From an uncultured Monoglobus sp. (GTDB taxonomy: Bacteria; Bacillota; Clostridia; Monoglobales; Monoglobaceae): DNA of 54,024 nt. Location: the NCBI GenBank assembly GCA_947628795.1, contig CANRBF010000012.1:1-54024 (forward strand), read 5' to 3'. Both the position numbers and the translations under genes were made by a program. Position 1 is the first letter of the stretch. Every line of letters begins with the position of its first letter. Shown piece after piece: positions 34,500-42,304 of the stretch. Below the pieces are notes generated by a model. That model searched no databases. It saw only the letters and a program-made list of their open reading frames with translations, and was not told the DNA's origin.

Positions 34500-35750
34500 T
34501 TAAGCGTTTTTGATCGCTTCTTTTATTTTTATCGGCGCGGCTTTCACGCCGTTTATTATGCTCTTAAAATAGCCGACAAGGCCATGTTTCGCGATCGGCA
34601 TTTCCACAAGATAGGTCGAGGCGACGGCGATCGCCAGCGAGATCACTATACCGAGCAGCACGTATCCGTCCATGGCCGCGCGGTCGTTCATGACGGGATT
34701 CGAGGTGGTGTAGGGCACCTTTATTTTCTTGAGGAAAATATTTATGTTCTGGTGCCAAAGATAAAAGCTGTATGATATCGCGGATATAAACACGAAGAAT
34801 CTGTTTCCGAGTATTTTTCTGCTCCAGAGGTCGATCGAAAACGTCGCCGAGAACAGGAACAGCGCTATGATCACGCAAAGTATCTCGCGGAAGAACCAGC
34901 GGAAATATATCGAGCCGTCAACGCCGGGGAATTGAAACAGGCTCAGCCATTTCATAAAGTAGTATATTCCGAACAGGCATACTATCGAGAGCGCGGTCAT
35001 AAACCATTTAAGACGGCTCATGTCGAGCTTGTTCCTGGCGTAAACCACAAAGTAGGCGCTCAGCATGCCGACCCCGAAAACGTCCAGATATCCGAGGGGG
35101 ATCGCCTGGATCTCGGAGCCCGTGCCGAGATTAAAGGCGCAGAAAAGCCTGAAACACTGGCTTATGACAAACAGGCCGAGAAATACCGGCACAGGCTTTT
35201 TCTTAAACACGACCGCGATAAGCGGGAATATCAGATAAAATCCCACTTCTATGGGCAGGGTCCAGGCGGTCGAGATAGTGCTGCCGACTGTTTTTGAGCT
35301 GAGGCCGTGCAGAAAGACCGCATGGGAGCCGAAGTGCTTAAACAGGTCGGCCGCGGAGTGGATGTCATAGGTCGTGTAGGACAGCGCAGGAACAAAAAGC
35401 AGTATTATAAGCATAAGCCAGTATCCCGGAACTATGCGCATTACTCTCTTTTTGTAAAAGGTTTTCCAGGTTATCGGGTTCGTTTCGCCGAACATCGCTC
35501 TCGCCACCGGATAGAAAAGACAGAAGCCGCTCAGCACAAAAAGCGAGTCTATGGCGATATAGCCGTAACGCTGAAATATTTCAAAATTAAAGAGGAATTT
35601 GCCGTTCGGCAGGCGGATCTGATAGGATATCCACGACTGCTGCCAGCTGTGGAATATAAATATCAGCATGATCGACACAGCCCTCACGCCGTCCAGCGCG
35701 TATATATAGCCGGGTATCGAGCCCGCTCTGCCGGATCTTTTATTCGCCAT
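34500..35750 (-). CDS. acyltransferase 3 family membrane protein
   Basis: 416 residues, about ten helices. YALDGVRAVSIMLIFIFHSWQQ near residue 17 holds the conserved Asp-Gly-x-R-A and His of the family, and FFVLSG-type (SLFVLSGFCLFYP), FYKKRVMRIVPGYW and STISTAWTLPIEVGFYL are all typical. It probably O-acylates a surface polymer, and is the second such enzyme in the window, more canonical than the one at 31265. ATG 35750 has AAAGGAG upstream and lies inside the last codons of the preceding small gene. Confidence 0.92.
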   Translation of the reverse strand: MANKRSGRAGSIPGYIYALDGVRAVSIMLIFIFHSWQQSWISYQIRLPNGKFLFNFEIFQRYGYIAIDSLFVLSGFCLFYPVARAMFGETNPITWKTFYKKRVMRIVPGYWLMLIILLFVPALSYTTYDIHSAADLFKHFGSHAVFLHGLSSKTVGSTISTAWTLPIEVGFYLIFPLIAVVFKKKPVPVFLGLFVISQCFRLFCAFNLGTGSEIQAIPLGYLDVFGVGMLSAYFVVYARNKLDMSRLKWFMTALSIVCLFGIYYFMKWLSLFQFPGVDGSIYFRWFFREILCVIIALFLFSATFSIDLWSRKILGNRFFVFISAISYSFYLWHQNINIFLKKIKVPYTTSNPVMNDRAAMDGYVLLGIVISLAIAVASTYLVEMPIAKHGLVGYFKSIINGVKAAPIKIKEAIKNA

Positions 35751-36021
35751 TTGAGTCAGCTCCTTTCTCGGGCGGCTCCGCGCCGTCTTTTTTGTTTTCG
35801 GATCTGGCCGAGAATTTGTAATAAACCACGCTCGCGGCGATCAGCAGGATGATCAGCAAAAGGCAGACCTTAAAGCCGGTCGGCATGCCGTGGTAATTGG
35901 CTTTAAAAAATTCCCATCGCCCCGCGGGATCGTCGGGGAAGACGCCGTCCGACGCAAACGCCGCCAAATGCGCGCACAGCGCAGCGCAAAACAGCGCGGT
36001 GGAAATGAACGCTTTTTTCAT
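35740..36021 (-). CDS. small secreted or membrane protein
   Basis: 93 residues. A signal peptide (MKKAFISTALFCAALCAHLAAFA), a short extracytoplasmic stretch with RWEFFKANYHGMPTGFK and one helix at about 50-68 lead to a charged cytoplasmic-type tail. No known family. It is the first gene of the minus-strand glycan set, overlaps the acyltransferase by 11 bases and has its own promoter, so it may be an assembly or regulatory partner of the acyltransferase. I chose the ATG at 36021, with GGAGG upstream. Confidence 0.75.
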   Translation of the reverse strand: MKKAFISTALFCAALCAHLAAFASDGVFPDDPAGRWEFFKANYHGMPTGFKVCLLLIILLIAASVVYYKFSARSENKKDGAEPPEKGADSNGE

Positions 36022-36054
36022 AACACAACCTCCGTTTATATCATATGATGACAT

Positions 36055-36083
36055 ATTATATCACAAATGAAATATTTTGTCTA
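36055..36083 (-). promoter_or_regulatory. promoter of the minus-strand glycan set
   Basis: On the minus strand TAGACA (36083-36078), 17 bases, TATAAT (36060-36055), followed by a TCATATGA palindrome at about 36041-36048 that could be an operator. Confidence 0.75.
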
Positions 36084-36104
36084 TAGTTTATTTTTATTTT
36101 TTTG

Positions 36105-36127
36105 AAAAAATCGCCCCGAGGGGCGAT
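36105..36127 (-). terminator. terminator of the dnaA-mnmE-dnaD-dnaC operon
   Basis: On the minus strand ATCGCCC and GGGCGAT form a short-loop hairpin followed by six T residues, starting four bases after the dnaC-like stop codon. Confidence 0.88.
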
Positions 36128-36130
36128 CAA

Positions 36131-37105
36131 TCATTCGTATTTCTTTCGGCGGAGGTCGCCTTCGGGCATTGAGATTATTATATACTCGCCCAATATTCTT
36201 GAGGTCATGCGCGGGCTGTAGCGCTCGTCCATCGCGGAGAAGTCAATATTGGTGGAGATCACAGTGGCGAGCCTTCTGTTGAGGCGCGCGCCGAACAGGT
36301 CAAACAGCGCCGCGGCCGTGAACTGGGTCAAAAACTCGGTGCCCAGATCGTCGATTATCAGCAGGTCGGCATTTTCGGCGTAATTTTTCACGCTTCGGTC
36401 CTGCTCGGTCTTCTCGTCGCCGTCGCTCCCGAAACGCACGCTCTCCAAAAGCTCGCACAGCTTATACGCCGTCTCGTAGTAAACGGTTTTCCCGAGAGCC
36501 AGCGCGCGGTTGCCTATGCAGCTTGAGAGGTAGGTCTTGCCCGTGCCGACGCCGCCCATTAACATTATGTTTCCGCCCTCGTCGATGCTGTCGGCGAATT
36601 TTTCGGCTTTATTGTAAGCCGACCTCGCGATGTCGAGGGGCGCTCGGCCCTTCGCGTCGGGCTTGGGCGAGAACAGCGAAAAGTCGAAATTCTCAAAGGT
36701 CTGCTCCTTCATGACCTCGGTCATATTGGAGTTTTGTATGATGTATTTCGCGGTCAGCTCCTTGAGGCAGCGGCATTTTTTGCCCTCGTCGTCAAAGCCG
36801 GTGTCGCGGCAAATACCGCAGTTGTATTTCTCGTCCAGATAATCCTCGGGCAGACCCAGGTTTTTCAAGACGGCCGCCTTGGTGCGCTGCTTGCTTTGGA
36901 TAAAGTTTTTGATTTTTTCAAAATCCCGCTCGCCGCCCAAAATAGAGCGCAGCAGCTCGTTGCCCGCCCGCCTGAGGTCGTTTTCTATCGCCGCGTACTC
37001 ATCCGAGCGCGCGCGGAGCTCGGCGCGCCTGCGCTCCAGTTCCGCCTCGCGGCTGTCTCTTATGTTTTTAAGCTCGCCCAAAGCGAGCGCCTGAGCCGAT
37101 TGCAT
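36131..37105 (-). CDS. dnaC: DnaC/DnaI-like replicative helicase loader
   Basis: 324 residues. The N-terminal part is charged and probably coiled coil (1-60). A Cys cluster (CGICRDTGF and CRCL, about 95-115) matches the zinc-binding region of DnaI-type loaders. The AAA+ domain follows, with Walker A GGVGTGKT near 182, Walker B LLIIDDLG and an Arg-finger region. These proteins load the DnaB-type helicase at the origin with DnaD. It lies 23 bases after dnaD in the same operon. The symbol is by family; dnaI would be the Bacillus name. IS21-type IstB is related, but the Cys cluster and context favour a chromosomal loader. Confidence 0.9.
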   Translation of the reverse strand: MQSAQALALGELKNIRDSREAELERRRAELRARSDEYAAIENDLRRAGNELLRSILGGERDFEKIKNFIQSKQRTKAAVLKNLGLPEDYLDEKYNCGICRDTGFDDEGKKCRCLKELTAKYIIQNSNMTEVMKEQTFENFDFSLFSPKPDAKGRAPLDIARSAYNKAEKFADSIDEGGNIMLMGGVGTGKTYLSSCIGNRALALGKTVYYETAYKLCELLESVRFGSDGDEKTEQDRSVKNYAENADLLIIDDLGTEFLTQFTAAALFDLFGARLNRRLATVISTNIDFSAMDERYSPRMTSRILGEYIIISMPEGDLRRKKYE

Positions 37106-37128
37106 AAAATCACTCCGTTCGTTTTATT

Positions 37129-38103
37129 TTAATTGTCAAGCATTAAGTCCAGAAGCTTTTCCTCGAGGGATGAATAGTCGGTCTTGCCGCTGTCCGAAAA
37201 ATTGTTGAAGCCCTTGGCGTTTTTGTTTTTCGGGGGCGTTTTCCCGTGTATAATATCCTCGCGCTCCACTCCCGCGGCGTCTTTGATGCCGCTGTCGTGC
37301 CAGCTTTTTAATATCTTGTTCATGTACGCCCAGGACAGCTTGCCCGTGTTCTCCACCGTGCGGTCGTACGCCAGCTCCACCAGCTCGGGCGGCATGTCTG
37401 TTTCCTCGGTCCAGAGCTTTATGTATTTCTTTTCGGTCTGGCTCAGGGCGCGGTCGTAGATGCCCAGGATCGAGCGTATCTTATATTCCCTGCTGTGGAT
37501 CGCCTCGAGGCGGGATATGTATTCCTCGGCCTTGTCAAAGGTGTCGATGCCCTTGTCGGCCCAGTCGATCGCCACGGTTTCGAGGTAATGTTTTCCGGTC
37601 TTGCCCATTTTGGCCGCGTAGCTCAAAAGCATGACTATGACCTCGCAGGGCAGACCAAGCCAGTCGTAGAACGAGTACAAAAGCTCGGTCTCGTTGCCCG
37701 AGAGGGTGTGGCCCAGAATACTCTCCGCCTGGTAAAACATGCCCGAGAGCACTTGGTTCCTCTCCGCCGCCGCGTCGATCTCGCCGCTTTTGTAGGACGG
37801 GCGCATTTTTGCTCCGCCCCTTGAGCGGCTCCGCCTCGGCTTGGGCGCTTCCTCATCCTCCGCCGCAAACGACAGCTCGCCGTTTTCGTCCCGAATAACC
37901 GCGCCCTGGCTCACCCAGAAGCCGAGAATAAAATTCACGCGGTCGGCCGGTATCGAAAGCTCCGCCGAAAGCCGCTCGGGCTCGGGCATAGCGCCCTCGG
38001 TATTGTTAAGATACCGGGCGTATAAATACACTTGAATATATTGCGGATTCGAAAAACGCACATATTTTTCAATAAAATCCGAATTTAAGCTTATATCACT
38101 CAT
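37129..38103 (-). CDS. dnaD: DnaD-like replication initiation protein
   Basis: 324 residues. An N-terminal winged-helix-like domain (1-85) precedes a basic linker (PKPRRSRSRGG, about 88-98). Two DnaD/DnaB2 domains follow, carrying the diagnostic Y-x-x-x-I/V-x-x-W motifs YLETVAIDW and YMNKILKSW. DnaD helps DnaA recruit the helicase and loader in Gram-positives, which matches the downstream dnaC-like gene. ATG 38103 has GAGGA upstream. The C-terminal 40 residues are hydrophilic and poorly structured. Confidence 0.9.
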   Translation of the reverse strand: MSDISLNSDFIEKYVRFSNPQYIQVYLYARYLNNTEGAMPEPERLSAELSIPADRVNFILGFWVSQGAVIRDENGELSFAAEDEEAPKPRRSRSRGGAKMRPSYKSGEIDAAAERNQVLSGMFYQAESILGHTLSGNETELLYSFYDWLGLPCEVIVMLLSYAAKMGKTGKHYLETVAIDWADKGIDTFDKAEEYISRLEAIHSREYKIRSILGIYDRALSQTEKKYIKLWTEETDMPPELVELAYDRTVENTGKLSWAYMNKILKSWHDSGIKDAAGVEREDIIHGKTPPKNKNAKGFNNFSDSGKTDYSSLEEKLLDLMLDN

Positions 38104-38134
38104 AATATTATCCTCATATTTTTAGCGAATAATT

Positions 38135-39544
38135 TTACTTTCCCACGCAGAAGCGGGAAAACACGTTGTCTATTATCTCTTCCTGCACGGTCTGTCCGGT
38201 CACCTCGCCCAGAGCGGTCAGGGCGTCCTCAAGGTCGATGCGCAGCAGGTCGAACGGCATGCCCGACTCGGCTCCCTCAAGCGCCAGCTTCAGAGCACGG
38301 CGCGCCTTTATGAGAGAATCTCGCTGGCGCGTGTTTGAAACATAAACGTCGCCGCTGCCGACGCTGCCCAGAGCGAATTTTTCGGCGATGCGCTCCTCCA
38401 GCGCCTCTATGCCCGCGGCCTCTCCGTTTTCGGGTGCCGCGGTCTCGACCACGTCGCTTATGTCAAGACCCGCCGCCTCGGCCAAGGCTTTGGCTGTCAG
38501 CCGCGTCTCGGTCTCAAGGTCGGTCTTATTGAGGGCGCAGACCGCGGTCTTGCCCTTTATCGCCTCCAGGATCCGCAAATCTTCGGGGTCAAGCTCCGCG
38601 CTCGAGTCGGCCACGAATATGCACAGGTCCGCGCGTTCTATGCTCTCAAGAGCGCGGCTGATGCCGATCTGCTCGATCCTGTCGTCGGTCTCTCCGCGGA
38701 TGCCCGCCGTGTCCAAAAGGCGCATGGCAGCGCCCTTTATGTTCACAAGCTCCTCTATGGTGTCTCGGGTGGTGCCCGGTATGTCGGTGACGATCGCGCG
38801 GTCGCTGCGGGTCAGGGCGTTCATCAGCGACGACTTGCCCACATTGGGTCTGCCGACGATGACCGCCGCTATGCCGTCGCGCAGTATGCGCCCGGTCTCA
38901 AAGCCGTCAATAAGCGCGCTCACTTTTTCGAGCGCTGCCGTGATCTGTTGTGCCGTCTCTTCGGGCGGCAGGGGGTCAACTTCCTCGGGATAGTCGGCCG
39001 CCGCCGCGATCTCCGCGGTGATGTTTAAGATTATGTCTCGAACCGCGTTTATCTTATCGCTCAGCGCGCCGCCCAGCGACCTCGCGGCGTTCGAAAGACC
39101 CATGCCGCTTTTGGAGTCGATTATGTCCATGACCGCCTCGGCGCCGATCATGTCGGTCTTGCCGTTTATAAAGGCGCGGCGGGTGAACTCTCCCGCCTCC
39201 GCGGGCCGCGCTCCGGCGCTCAAGATCTCTTTTAATATCGTGTCGGCGGCCAGGTAACCGCCGTGGCAGTTGATCTCGACCACGGTCTCTCCGGTGTAGG
39301 AGCGGGGCGCGCGCATAACCGCGACCAATGCCTCGTCGATTATGTCGGTCGGGTCGCCGATTTTGTGTATGTCCGCCAAATAAAGCCTGCGGCTCTCGGC
39401 TTCTTCGAGCGGTATTCCCCTCCTGAGGCGAGCCGCGGCGCCGACGGCAGCGACGGAATTTTCTCCGCTGACGCGTATAATAGCCACGCCGCCTGAACCT
39501 ATGGGCGTGGCTATGGCCGCTATTGTGTCAAACATGTCATTCAT
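38135..39544 (-). CDS. mnmE: tRNA uridine-5-carboxymethylaminomethyl GTPase MnmE
   Basis: 469 residues. The N-terminal folate-binding domain (IAAIATPIGSGGVAIIRVSG) and the helical domain flank a G domain with GRPNVGKSS near 226, a DIPGTTRD segment, DTAG and NKTD. The protein ends in the family's CxGK signature (FCVGK). With MnmG it modifies the wobble uridine of several tRNAs. It starts only 3 bases after the dnaA stop, with its ribosome site (AGAGGG) in the dnaA 3' end, so the two are tightly linked. In most Firmicutes mnmE lies on the rpmH-yidC-jag side followed by mnmG; mnmG is not in this window. Confidence 0.96.
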   Translation of the reverse strand: MNDMFDTIAAIATPIGSGGVAIIRVSGENSVAAVGAAARLRRGIPLEEAESRRLYLADIHKIGDPTDIIDEALVAVMRAPRSYTGETVVEINCHGGYLAADTILKEILSAGARPAEAGEFTRRAFINGKTDMIGAEAVMDIIDSKSGMGLSNAARSLGGALSDKINAVRDIILNITAEIAAAADYPEEVDPLPPEETAQQITAALEKVSALIDGFETGRILRDGIAAVIVGRPNVGKSSLMNALTRSDRAIVTDIPGTTRDTIEELVNIKGAAMRLLDTAGIRGETDDRIEQIGISRALESIERADLCIFVADSSAELDPEDLRILEAIKGKTAVCALNKTDLETETRLTAKALAEAAGLDISDVVETAAPENGEAAGIEALEERIAEKFALGSVGSGDVYVSNTRQRDSLIKARRALKLALEGAESGMPFDLLRIDLEDALTALGEVTGQTVQEEIIDNVFSRFCVGK

Positions 39545-39547
39545 GTG

Positions 39548-40882
39548 CTAATCCCTCTTTATGTTGGCAACCAGCTCTTTTATGCTGTCCTGAAGCTCGG
39601 GGTTTTCGGTAACCAGTTTTTTCATCTTTTTTACCGCGTTCATGACGGTCGAGTGGTCGCGGCGGAAGTCCTCTCCGATCTTCGCGTACGACTCGTCCAG
39701 GATAACGCGCGATATGTACATCGCGATGTGGCGCGGATAAGCTATGTCGCTCGAGCGCTTTTTGGTTATCAGCGAGCCCTTGGGCAGGCGGTAATATTTT
39801 TCCACCTCGTCGATAATGACCGCTGTGGTTATGTTGCGCTGCGGCAGGGTGGACAGTATTTCCTTGAGCGCCTTCTGCGCCAGCTCCATTGATATGGTGT
39901 TGGTGCGCTCGATGCCCGCGTACGCCAGGATCCTCTTGAGCGCGCCCTCGAGGTCGCGGACGTTTGAGGTTATGTTGTTGGCCACATACTCCATTATCTC
40001 CTCGTCAAACGTGAAATACTCGTTCTCGATCTTGCTCTTGAGTATCGCCAGACGCGTCTCATAGTCGGGCGGCTGAATGTCCGCCAGCAGACCCATCTGG
40101 AAGCGGGTCTTGAGCCTGTCCGCCAGATGCGGGGTCTCGGAGGGCAGTCTGTCCGATGTGAGAACTATCTGCTTGCCCGCCTCGTACAGGGCGTTGAAGG
40201 TGTGGTAAAACTCCTCCTGCGCCAGCTCCTTGGTGGACAAAAACTGCACGTCGTCAAGCAGCAGCAGGTCGACCGTGCGGTGCCTGTTGCGGAACTCCTG
40301 ATTGGTCTTTTCGCGTATTGCGTTCACCAGCTCATAGGTAAATTTTTCGCTGGTGGTATAAAGCACTTTTTTGCCAGGGTTGTGGGTCAGATAATAATTG
40401 CCTATCGCCTGCAAAAGATGGGTCTTTCCAAGGCCGCTGCCGCCGTATATGAACAGCGGGTTGTATTTTCCGGCGGGGTTCTCGGCCACCGCCAGCGACG
40501 CGGCCTGCGCCAGATTGTTGTTGTTGCCGACGATAAAATTCTCGAAGGTATACTTATTGTTGAGCATTCCCTCGTAGGTTATGGGGTCGCCCGATTGATT
40601 GTTTCCGCCCGCCTCGTCGAAGCACACGTCAAGCTTCAGGTCCTTGCCGGTTACGCTCCTGAGCGAGCTTTCGATAAGCGAACGATATTTTGTCGTGATC
40701 ATGCTCTTGCCGAGGCTTCCTTTTTGGAGCCCGCCCGGCACCTTGAGCCTGATCTCGGTTCCGGTTATCCCAATCGGAACGATCGGCATTATCCATGTGT
40801 CAAAGGCGACGCCCGACATCTCGTCTCGAAGCTGAGCCGTGACTGCGGCCCATATGTCATTTATGTTATCCGTGGTTTTCAA
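39548..40882 (-). CDS. dnaA: chromosomal replication initiator DnaA
   Basis: 444 residues from the chosen start. Domain I (about 1-80) is followed by the AAA+ domain with Walker A GGSGLGKT near 147 and Walker B LLLLDDVQ near 204, then the helix-turn-helix domain IV with FRRDHSTVMNAV near 409. It opens the origin and regulates transcription. Start choice: GAGGAG (40891-40896) lies 8 bases before TTG 40882 but only 2 before ATG 40888, so TTG is the better start; the open frame extends further to 40942 without a site. dnaN, recF and gyrB do not follow; mnmE, dnaD and dnaC-like genes do. Confidence 0.96.
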   Translation of the reverse strand: MKTTDNINDIWAAVTAQLRDEMSGVAFDTWIMPIVPIGITGTEIRLKVPGGLQKGSLGKSMITTKYRSLIESSLRSVTGKDLKLDVCFDEAGGNNQSGDPITYEGMLNNKYTFENFIVGNNNNLAQAASLAVAENPAGKYNPLFIYGGSGLGKTHLLQAIGNYYLTHNPGKKVLYTTSEKFTYELVNAIREKTNQEFRNRHRTVDLLLLDDVQFLSTKELAQEEFYHTFNALYEAGKQIVLTSDRLPSETPHLADRLKTRFQMGLLADIQPPDYETRLAILKSKIENEYFTFDEEIMEYVANNITSNVRDLEGALKRILAYAGIERTNTISMELAQKALKEILSTLPQRNITTAVIIDEVEKYYRLPKGSLITKKRSSDIAYPRHIAMYISRVILDESYAKIGEDFRRDHSTVMNAVKKMKKLVTENPELQDSIKELVANIKRD

Positions 40883-41170
40883 CTTCATTTCTCCTCTTGC
40901 AAATTTGGGTATAAAAACGCGCAAATACGCGATTTTGGGCATTTAATCGGCGGCACTGAAGCCGCCTGTAACATTTATGTAAATATATTTTAACAGAAAG
41001 AAAATCAATTTTCAACACCCAAATCGGCGGAAAATTTTTTTGAAAATTTGAAATTTGCCCGGTTACACAAAATATAGTTGACACCTTTTTAGAGGATAAC
41101 AATATATGCGAAAAATTTTAAAATAAATTTTTTATAAAAAATTATTTGCATTTTTTGTGTAAAATATTAC
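40883..41170. other. dnaA-rpmH intergenic region, possible part of the origin
   Basis: This region lies between divergent dnaA and rpmH, a classic oriC location. It is AT-rich, above all at 41090-41165. I find one 8-of-9 match to the DnaA box TTATNCACA (TTTTACACA, minus strand 41164-41156) and a weaker GGTTACACA near 41062, but no perfect box or cluster. The dnaA leader holds a GGCGGC/GCCGCC hairpin (40949-40966). The main origin may be elsewhere. Confidence 0.35.
40987..41015 (-). promoter_or_regulatory. dnaA promoter
   Basis: On the minus strand TTGAAA (41015-41010), 17 bases, TAAAAT (40992-40987). The leader to the dnaA start is about 100 bases. Confidence 0.65.
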
Positions 41171-41199
41171 TTGACAACCGAAAAAACTCGTGGTACAAT
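41171..41199 (+). promoter_or_regulatory. rpmH promoter
   Basis: TTGACA (41171-41176), 17 bases, TACAAT (41194-41199), about 90 bases before rpmH. Confidence 0.85.
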
Positions 41200-41291
41200 T
41201 ATAAAGATTTTTTGTGAGACGCCGCAGGATACGGCGGCTCGGGAATAATGAGTAAATAATTAATCCTATATATTGCTAAGGAGGGATACCG

Positions 41292-41426
41292 ATGCTCAGA
41301 ACATACCAGCCTAAAAAGAGACACAGATCAAAGGTTCACGGCTTCAGAAAGAGAATGAGTACCAAGAACGGCCGTAAGGTTTTGGCGAGAAGAAGACTCA
41401 AGGGCAGAAAGAAGTTATCTGCCTAA
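41292..41426 (+). CDS. rpmH: 50S ribosomal protein L34
   Basis: 44 residues, normal length, very basic. It begins [22 protein letters not shown] and ends GRKKLSA, the standard L34 pattern. L34 is a small protein of the large ribosomal subunit. AAGGAGGG lies upstream of ATG 41292. It stands beside dnaA and rnpA as in almost all bacteria. The gene was found by reading the sequence, since it is very short. Confidence 0.97.
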   Translation: MLRTYQPKKRHRSKVHGFRKRMSTKNGRKVLARRRLKGRKKLSA

Positions 41427-41448
41427 GCAATCACGAGCAAGTGATCCG

Positions 41449-41471
41449 GACGCCGCAGTCGGCGTCTTTTT
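41449..41471 (+). terminator. hairpin terminator between rpmH and rnpA
   Basis: GACGCCG (41449-41455) and CGGCGTC (41460-41466) with a CAGT loop and five T residues. It would allow much more L34 than RnpA to be made from the shared promoter. Confidence 0.8.
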
Positions 41472-41508
41472 GTTTCGGCGGGTTTGAAGTAAGCGGAGAG
41501 GGCGGTTT

Positions 41509-41880
41509 ATGAGCGGCATAATAAGCCTTAAAAAAAACATTGATTTTAAAAGGATATACAAGCGGGGCAAGACGGCGGTCACCCCGACGCTTGTCGTGTA
41601 CGCGCTCAAAAACAAAAGGGCGGACCGCCTGGGAATAACCGCCGGAAAAAAGGTGGGCTGCGCCGCAAAGCGCAACCGCGCCAAGCGCCGCATAAGGGCG
41701 CTATACCGCGAGGAGATCTTAAACGGGGACCTGCTGCCCGAGGGCTGCCGCGTCGATATGGTCGTGGTGGCGAGAAGCGCCGTGCCCGACGCGGATTTTG
41801 AAAGACTGCGCCGAGATTTCAGGTCGGCGGTCAAAAGAGCGGTGAAACAGATTAATTTCAACAATCAGACCCGCGCTTGA
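41509..41880 (+). CDS. rnpA: ribonuclease P protein component
   Basis: 123 residues, basic. The signature KKVGCAAKRNRAKRRIR (about 47-63) is the conserved RNA-binding motif, and FKRIYKRGK near the N-terminus is typical. It binds RNase P RNA and widens substrate range in tRNA 5'-end maturation. The start ATG 41509 has GGAGAGGGCGG upstream. It follows rpmH after a terminator, so it depends on read-through or a weak promoter that I cannot see. Confidence 0.95.
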   Translation: MSGIISLKKNIDFKRIYKRGKTAVTPTLVVYALKNKRADRLGITAGKKVGCAAKRNRAKRRIRALYREEILNGDLLPEGCRVDMVVVARSAVPDADFERLRRDFRSAVKRAVKQINFNNQTRA

Positions 41881-41917
41881 ATATGTATAAATTATATATT
41901 TTTATGGTAAAAAACGG

Positions 41918-41946
41918 TTGCAAATTTTTCCGTTTCGTGTTATATT
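41918..41946 (+). promoter_or_regulatory. promoter before yidD
   Basis: TTGCAA (41918-41923), 17 bases, TATATT (41941-41946). It would drive yidD-yidC-jag separately from rpmH. Confidence 0.6.
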
Positions 41947-42023
41947 ATTAAGGTCTGTTGTTATTCTCCGCTTTATATTGGCGGACATGACCGAAAACGC
42001 GATAATTTGCTTTATTGAACATT

Positions 42024-42233
42024 ATGAAAAAAGTGTTGATCAAGATAATTAAATTTTATCAGCGGTACATCTCGCGCCTGAAGGGAAGGCCGTCGTGCAG
42101 GTTTTACCCCACCTGCTCCCAATACGCCGTTATGGCTATCGAAAAGTACGGAGCGCTAAGAGGGAGCCTCAAAGCGATTTGGCGCATCCTTCGGTGCAAC
42201 CCCCTGTCAAAGGGAGGCATAGATTATCCGTAA
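42024..42233 (+). CDS. yidD: membrane protein insertion efficiency factor YidD
   Basis: 69 residues, as in homologues. It has the family motif with three Cys: [11 protein letters not shown] and, later, RCNP, plus the amphipathic N-terminal helix ([15 protein letters not shown]) that binds the inner membrane face. It assists YidC-dependent insertion, matching the next gene. I chose ATG 42024; a TTG three codons upstream is possible. No good ribosome site is visible for either start, so translation may be weak. Confidence 0.92.
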   Translation: MKKVLIKIIKFYQRYISRLKGRPSCRFYPTCSQYAVMAIEKYGALRGSLKAIWRILRCNPLSKGGIDYP

Positions 42234-42304
42234 CCGCGCCATGCGCGAAGCCGCTTGAGCGGCGAATAAACACATACGAAATTAAACGGTAAGGAGTGCT
42301 GTAA

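Noticed and set aside
36131..37105. IstB-type transposon ATPase
   Set aside because: No IstA-like transposase or IS ends nearby; the N-terminal Cys cluster and the dnaD neighbour indicate a replicative loader.
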